From Nocardiopsis sp. YSL2 (GTDB lineage Bacteria > Actinomycetota > Actinomycetes > Streptosporangiales > Streptosporangiaceae), in the NCBI RefSeq assembly GCF_030555055.1, contig NZ_JAMOAO010000001.1, forward strand, positions 4,030,001-4,094,000: a stretch of 64,000 nucleotides of DNA, in the 5' to 3' direction. Position 1 is the first letter of the stretch; the number at the start of each line of letters is the position of its first letter. The notes under the pieces are model-generated. The model did no database searches. It worked only from the letters and a program-made list of their open reading frames with translations, and was not told the DNA's origin. Of this stretch, positions 60,441-64,000 are shown one piece after another. A program made the translations under genes and the position numbers.

Positions 60441-60530
60441 AGTTCGTGCGGAGCCGGCGCGGAGGCCGGTCCGGGGTGGTGGCGCGCCGGTGCGGTGCCC
60501 GGGGCGCGGGAGGAGCGCCCCGGGGCGGCG

Positions 60531-61445
60531 TCAGCGGCCGAGCAGTCCGGCCTTGCGCCAGAAGTACCGTCCCAGGCCGGTGATCGCGTCGGCGGTGCTC
60601 AGCGTCCCGACCACCTTGCGGGCGGCCCAGGTCTTGGTGTCGATCCAGTGGGGGTTGGCCTTGGCCACGCGGTAGGCCTCCTTGGGGTCGAGGCCGACCT
60701 GCGCGTAGACCTTCGGGTTGATCAGCCGGGTCGCCGAGTAGTAGGTGACCAGCCCGAGGATGATCCGGCTGTAGGCCCGGTTGATGGGGCCGCGGCCGGC
60801 CCAGTCGCGGGCGAACTCCTCGCGGGCGTAGCGCATGTGCCGGGCCTCCTCCACCACGTGGATACGGGCCACGGAGCGCACCAGCGGCAGGATCTGCTCG
60901 TCCGGCACGGCCTCGCGCTGGATCTGGTCGAGGACCTCCTCGACGAACAGGGCCCCGGCGAAGATCAGCGGACCGTGCGCGATGGTCTTGAACAGGCGCC
61001 CGAGGTGGTGGGCGGCCGGGTCGAGCTTGTGCGCGTGCGACCCGAGCTTCTCGATCATCTTGGCGAACATGACCGTGTGCCGGCACTCGTCGGCGATCTC
61101 GGTGTAGGCGTACTGGACGTGGTTGGTGGTCGGGTCGTGGTCGTAGGCGTGGCGGACCAGCATCTGCATCAGGATCGTCTCGAACCAGATGCCGATGGTG
61201 GCGACGCTGGCGACCTCCAGGCGGGAGAGCTCCTTGCGCTGGGCGTCGTCGAGGCGGTCCCACAGGTAGGTGCCGTAGAGGGACACGCGCTCGGGGCGGA
61301 TGGCCCACATGTCGGGGTCGACGGGGGCGTCCCAGTCGATCTCGACGAGGGGGTCGAAGGAGGCCTTCGCCGAGCCGCGCAGCAGGCGCTTGGCGATGTC
61401 CTCGCGGTCGGTGAGCTTGGGCTTGGCCGTGGTCTGGACGGTCAT
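60531..61445 (-). CDS. AurF/CmlI-type diiron oxygenase
   Basis: The 304-residue helical protein resembles the non-heme diiron N-oxygenases and related oxygenases of the AurF family (PF11583). Iron ligands are recognisable in two Glu-x-x-His pairs, YTEIADECRHTVMF and VVEEARHMRYAREE, with further Glu residues in WFETILMQML and FVEEVLDQI. AurF oxidises aryl amines, but most homologues, including mycobacterial ones, have unknown substrates. ATG 61443-61445 starts MTVQTTAKPKLTDREDIAKR. The gene is 15 bp after the SDR stop, so they are co-transcribed. Confidence 0.88.
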   Translation of the reverse strand: MTVQTTAKPKLTDREDIAKRLLRGSAKASFDPLVEIDWDAPVDPDMWAIRPERVSLYGTYLWDRLDDAQRKELSRLEVASVATIGIWFETILMQMLVRHAYDHDPTTNHVQYAYTEIADECRHTVMFAKMIEKLGSHAHKLDPAAHHLGRLFKTIAHGPLIFAGALFVEEVLDQIQREAVPDEQILPLVRSVARIHVVEEARHMRYAREEFARDWAGRGPINRAYSRIILGLVTYYSATRLINPKVYAQVGLDPKEAYRVAKANPHWIDTKTWAARKVVGTLSTADAITGLGRYFWRKAGLLGR

Positions 61446-61460
61446 CTGTTCCTCTCCTCC

Positions 61461-62315
61461 TCAGGACGCGGCGGGCCGCTGGACGGTGCCGCGGTGCCGC
61501 TCGTGGAGTCCCTGGGCGATCTCCGCGTCGCCGAAGGCCCCGTCCGCGAGGAGCAGGCCGACCTGGAGCGACACGATCTGTTCGGTGGTGCCCGGGAAGT
61601 GCCGGGTCAGGTGGAGCGCGACCGTGCCGAGGGCGGTGGAGGCCACGTCACGGGGGGCGCGCCTGGCGCCCGCCGCCCGGACCACGCTCATCACGGTGTC
61701 GCGCTCGCGTTCGGCGGGCACGAGGCCGTCCAGCGCGACGCCCGTGGCACGGGAGCTGTCGTGGATGGGGGTGTCGACGTAGCCGGGGTAAACGGTGGTG
61801 ACCCCGATGTGGGAGCCGTACTCGGCCCGCAGGCAGTCGGCGTAGGCGGCGACGGCCCGCTTGGACACGGTGTAGGCGCCGGCGAAGGGCAGTTGGAGGT
61901 GGGCCAGCAGCGACGAGGTGAGGACGATACGGCCCCGGCTGTTGAGCAGGGCGGGCATCGCGGCGGCGGTGACCCGCCAGGAGCCGAGGAGGTTGACCTC
62001 CAGGGCCTGGTGCGCGTGGACGTCGGGCTCGCCGCCGACGTCCACGGCCGGGCCGACCCCGGCGTAGTGGATCAGCAGGTCCAGGGTCCCGCCGAGCCGG
62101 TCGACCGCCTCGGCCACCGCCGCGCGCACCTGGGCGTCGTCGGTGATGTCGCATTCGACGACACCGGGGGCGGCCTTGCGGTCGATACCGACGACGTTCA
62201 CGCCGAGGTGGCGGAGGACGGCCACGGTGGCGCTGCCGAAGGCGCCGGACGCGCCGGTGACGATGGCGTTCTGGCCGGGCAGGCGCCGCAGGTGGCGCGG
62301 CAGGGGGGTCGTCAT
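61461..62315 (-). CDS. short-chain dehydrogenase/reductase
   Basis: A 284-residue NAD(P)-dependent oxidoreductase. The cofactor motif is NAIVTGASGAFGSATVAVLR, the acidic DITDD after strand 4 is present, and the active site has SS in IVLTSSLLAH and YTVSKRAV (Y-x3-K). The usual NNAG after strand 4 reads IHYAGVG, a small deviation. First gene of the oxidative operon, it starts 28 bp downstream of the promoter's -10 box with GGAGGAGATCAC as ribosome binding site. It could reduce or oxidise the alcohol/ketone handled by the monooxygenase. Confidence 0.92.
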   Translation of the reverse strand: MTTPLPRHLRRLPGQNAIVTGASGAFGSATVAVLRHLGVNVVGIDRKAAPGVVECDITDDAQVRAAVAEAVDRLGGTLDLLIHYAGVGPAVDVGGEPDVHAHQALEVNLLGSWRVTAAAMPALLNSRGRIVLTSSLLAHLQLPFAGAYTVSKRAVAAYADCLRAEYGSHIGVTTVYPGYVDTPIHDSSRATGVALDGLVPAERERDTVMSVVRAAGARRAPRDVASTALGTVALHLTRHFPGTTEQIVSLQVGLLLADGAFGDAEIAQGLHERHRGTVQRPAAS

Positions 62316-62342
62316 GTGATCTCCTCCACAGTCATTGCCGGA

Positions 62343-62371
62343 ACGTTACAACGAGCATTGTCACAATGCAA
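62343..62371 (-). promoter_or_regulatory. promoter and palindromic operator of the oxidative operon
   Basis: On the minus strand TTGCAT (62366-62371) and TAACGT (62343-62348) are 17 bp apart, a good sigma70-type promoter for the SDR gene. The perfect 15-bp palindrome GCATTGTCACAATGC (62355-62369) overlaps the -35 and spacer, where a MerR-family dimer would bind. The divergent MerR gene starts 62 bp away on the other strand. Confidence 0.6.
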
Positions 62372-62431
62372 TGGGCTGTCGTCGGAAATTTACTGACGAG
62401 TAGCGTCCGGCGGGGTCTCTAGTCTTGGTCC

Positions 62432-63217
62432 ATGGCCGAATACCGCATTGACGAACTCGCCCGGCTCGCGGACACGACTGTGCGCAACGTGCGGGTGTAC
62501 CAGGACAGAGGTCTGCTGGCGCCGCCGCGCCGTCAGGGGCGCGTGGGGATCTACTCAGAGGCACATCTGGCGCGTCTTCGGCTGATCGGCCAGCTGCTGC
62601 GTCGCGGCTACACCTTCGCCAACATCGGTGAGATGTTCCAGGTGTGGGAGCGCGGCGGCGACCTCTCCGAGATCCTCGGCTTCGAGTCCGCGATAGGGGA
62701 CGCCTGGACCGACGAGATCGCCGACTACATCACACTGGGGGACCTGCGCGAGCTCTTCGGCAAGGGGGTGACGCCCAGGACCATAAAGCGTTCCCTGGAC
62801 CTCGGTGTGCTCGAACGCGACGGCCTGCGCTTCCGGGTACCCAGCCCGCGCCTGCTGCACGCCGGGGTCGAGCTGGTGCGCCTGGGCATGAGCGTCGACT
62901 CGGTGCTCGACATCGCCGAGAACCTGCGCGACAAGGTCGGGCACGTCGCCGAGCACATGGTCCGCCTCGTGGCCGACCACATCATCGCCGAGCACGCTCC
63001 GGGCACGGTCGTCCGGAGCGACGAGACGGCCGAGATCGCCGAACTCATCCGCCGGGTGCGCCCCCTCGCGCAGCAGGCGGTGGACGCCGTCCTGGCCCAG
63101 GCGATGGCCGACCACCTCAACGACGTCATGGGAGAGCACTTCGCGCAGGCGATGGAGCACCTGCGCGGTGAGAAGGACCTCCAGCGGGGAGCCGGCGGCC
63201 TACCGGGCTCGCCCTGA
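62432..63217 (+). CDS. MerR family transcriptional regulator
   Basis: The 261-residue regulator has the N-terminal MerR winged helix (YRIDELARLADTTVRNVRVY, with QDRGLLAPPRRQGRVGIYSE as wing). A second HTH-like segment (LFGKGVTPRTIKRSLDLGVL) follows, then a helical effector domain with no Cys-metal site, so it probably senses an organic ligand. Similar long MerR proteins sit next to SDR/diiron/monooxygenase sets in actinomycetes. It is divergent from the operon and ends at a terminator 24 bp downstream. Confidence 0.92.
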   Translation: MAEYRIDELARLADTTVRNVRVYQDRGLLAPPRRQGRVGIYSEAHLARLRLIGQLLRRGYTFANIGEMFQVWERGGDLSEILGFESAIGDAWTDEIADYITLGDLRELFGKGVTPRTIKRSLDLGVLERDGLRFRVPSPRLLHAGVELVRLGMSVDSVLDIAENLRDKVGHVAEHMVRLVADHIIAEHAPGTVVRSDETAEIAELIRRVRPLAQQAVDAVLAQAMADHLNDVMGEHFAQAMEHLRGEKDLQRGAGGLPGSP

Positions 63218-63240
63218 GGCCCACGTACACGCACCCCGCT

Positions 63241-63269
63241 GGAGGGCCCGAACACTGTTCGGGCCCTCC
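63241..63269 (+). terminator. intrinsic terminator of the MerR gene
   Basis: GGAGGGCCCGAA pairs perfectly over 12 bp with TTCGGGCCCTCC around the loop CACTG, 23 bp after the stop. Confidence 0.85.
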
Positions 63270-63271
63270 CA

Positions 63272-63443
63272 CCCGTCACCCACCATCGCCCCCGGGGGTC
63301 GCTTCGCGGCGGTGTGGGGGCTTCCGCCCTCAACGGACGCCTGCGGCGGGGCCCCTTTTTCCCGTCACCCACCATCGCCCCCGGGGGTCGCTTCGCGGCG
63401 GTGTGGGGGCTTCCGCCCTCAACGGACGCCTGCGGCGGGGCCC
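63272..63443. repeat. 89-bp tandem duplication carrying two 24-bp repeat copies
   Basis: The segment starting CCCGTCACCCACCATCGCCC at 63272 recurs at 63361 with almost no change. Each unit holds GCTTCGCGGCGGTGTGGGGG and one dispersed repeat copy (63324-63347 and 63413-63436). It lies between the convergent MerR and GMC genes, with no gene of its own. Confidence 0.9.
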
Positions 63444-63475
63444 TTCCTGTGCGTCCGGCGCTGCCGGACGCCTCC

Positions 63476-64000
63476 TCAGGAGTCCTGTGGGGCGGCGGGC
63501 GGGTTCCCGGTGTCGGCCGCGGGCTCGACCACCGACAGCGGCAGCGGCGTCGTGTGGCGCAGTTCGGCGAAGGAGCCCGCCGGTACCGCGGGCGCGTGCG
63601 GGAACACCGGCCGGACCCGCTCGTACCCGGCGCCCTGGGCGGGGCGGGTGTCCGGCTCGCCCTTGTTGGGCCACATCGACATCGCGCGCTCCGCCTGCGC
63701 GGTGATCGTCAGCGACGGGTTGACCCCCAGATTCGCGGTGACCGCCGAACCGTCCACCACGTGCAGGTCCGGGTACCCGTAGAGCCGGTGATAGGGATCG
63801 ATGACGCCCTGCCGCGCGCTGTCCCCGATCGGGCAGCCGCCCAGGAAGTGCGCGGTCATGGGGATGTTGAAGACGTCGCCCCAGGTGCCCCCGGGATGGC
63901 CGTCGATGCGCTCGGCCAGCCGGGTGGCCGCCTCCTGGCCCGCCGGGATCCACGTCGGGTTGGGGTCGCCGTGGCCCTGCCGGGAGGTGAGCCTCGCGCG
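63476..64000 (-). CDS. GMC oxidoreductase, cholesterol-oxidase-like, C-terminal fragment
   Basis: The last 174 residues of an FAD-dependent GMC oxidoreductase that continues beyond the window. MTAHFLGGCPIGDS carries the active-site His-type motif, and LHVVDGSAVTANLGVNPSLT with ITAQAERAM is the conserved C-terminal flavin and active-site segment. The AHFLGGC and NPSLTITAQAERA wording is that of the actinobacterial cholesterol oxidase (ChoD-like) subgroup rather than choline dehydrogenases. It is convergent with MerR and likely belongs to the same lipid or steroid oxidation region, though a real cholesterol oxidase activity is not implied. A Pro/Ala-rich tail ends PPAAPQDS. Confidence 0.9.
   Translation of the reverse strand, partial: RARLTSRQGHGDPNPTWIPAGQEAATRLAERIDGHPGGTWGDVFNIPMTAHFLGGCPIGDSARQGVIDPYHRLYGYPDLHVVDGSAVTANLGVNPSLTITAQAERAMSMWPNKGEPDTRPAQGAGYERVRPVFPHAPAVPAGSFAELRHTTPLPLSVVEPAADTGNPPAAPQDS

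Noticed and set aside
58612..61308. An 898-codon open frame across the monooxygenase and diiron oxygenase genes.
   Set aside because: Its composition is Arg/Pro/Gly-rich without domain similarity. The real proteins lie in other frames with clear motifs.

Overview
The window is GC-rich (about 70 percent) with dense genes, frequent GTG and TTG starts, GTGA/ATGA/TTGA stop-start overlaps and short spacers. Gene content (NrtR-nadA, Ser/Thr kinase, DUF3618, amaP/Asp23 locus, DUF4429-SHOCT, DUF4873, AurF-type diiron enzyme, sugar importer without its own ATPase) points to a filamentous actinomycete. A Nocardiopsis-like or other Streptosporangiales chromosome is my best guess; the genus is inference.

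Layout. 1-7.9 kb: start of an ECF sigma gene, nadA divergent from its likely Nudix-type regulator nrtR, an intact IS630-family element inserted exactly at the nrtR stop codon, a HAD hydrolase, and a four-gene glycine betaine/choline-type ABC importer behind a sigmaB-like promoter. 7.9-16.5 kb: flavin reductase/SppA pair, a lipoprotein, an M16 peptidase pair, a tail-anchored Ser/Thr kinase, a repeat-filled gap, an unusual tRNA and bcp. 16.7-25.4 kb: a CDP-alcohol phosphatidyltransferase, DUF3618, a frameshifted methyltransferase, a PLP aldolase/racemase-fold enzyme, purU, csbD, and a six-gene Asp23/AmaP envelope-stress locus. 25.5-30.2 kb: gcvT-gcvH-glyA-sdaA behind a tandem glycine riboswitch, turning glycine into one-carbon units, serine and pyruvate. 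30.3-42.7 kb: a class D beta-lactamase-like lipoprotein, DAHP synthase, an acyl-CoA synthetase, DUF4429, prolyl iminopeptidase, a large membrane protein, ferredoxin and ferredoxin reductase, an asparaginase and a DEDDh exonuclease. 43-49.6 kb: TetR, heme oxygenase under a striking inverted repeat, then a signalling module (receiver-PP2C, phytochrome-like kinase, Rcp1-like receiver) and a low-molecular-weight tyrosine phosphatase. 49.6-57.1 kb: fructosamine kinase, a carbohydrate ABC importer, a Gfo/Idh oxidoreductase and a DUF1537 sugar-acid kinase. 57.1-64 kb: a MerR-controlled oxidative set (SDR, AurF-like diiron oxygenase, Baeyer-Villiger-type flavin monooxygenase, DUF4873, alpha/beta hydrolase) and the 3' end of a cholesterol-oxidase-like GMC oxidoreductase.

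The most notable unexplained structure is a set of dispersed repeats. A roughly 24-bp element occurs seven times and twice supplies the last codons and stop of a gene. A roughly 110-bp element follows two signalling genes. Three near-identical hairpins share one loop between the diiron oxygenase and the flavin monooxygenase. Most of the rest is ordinary core or stress metabolism. The MerR oxidative cluster and the repeat families are the best candidates for something undescribed.
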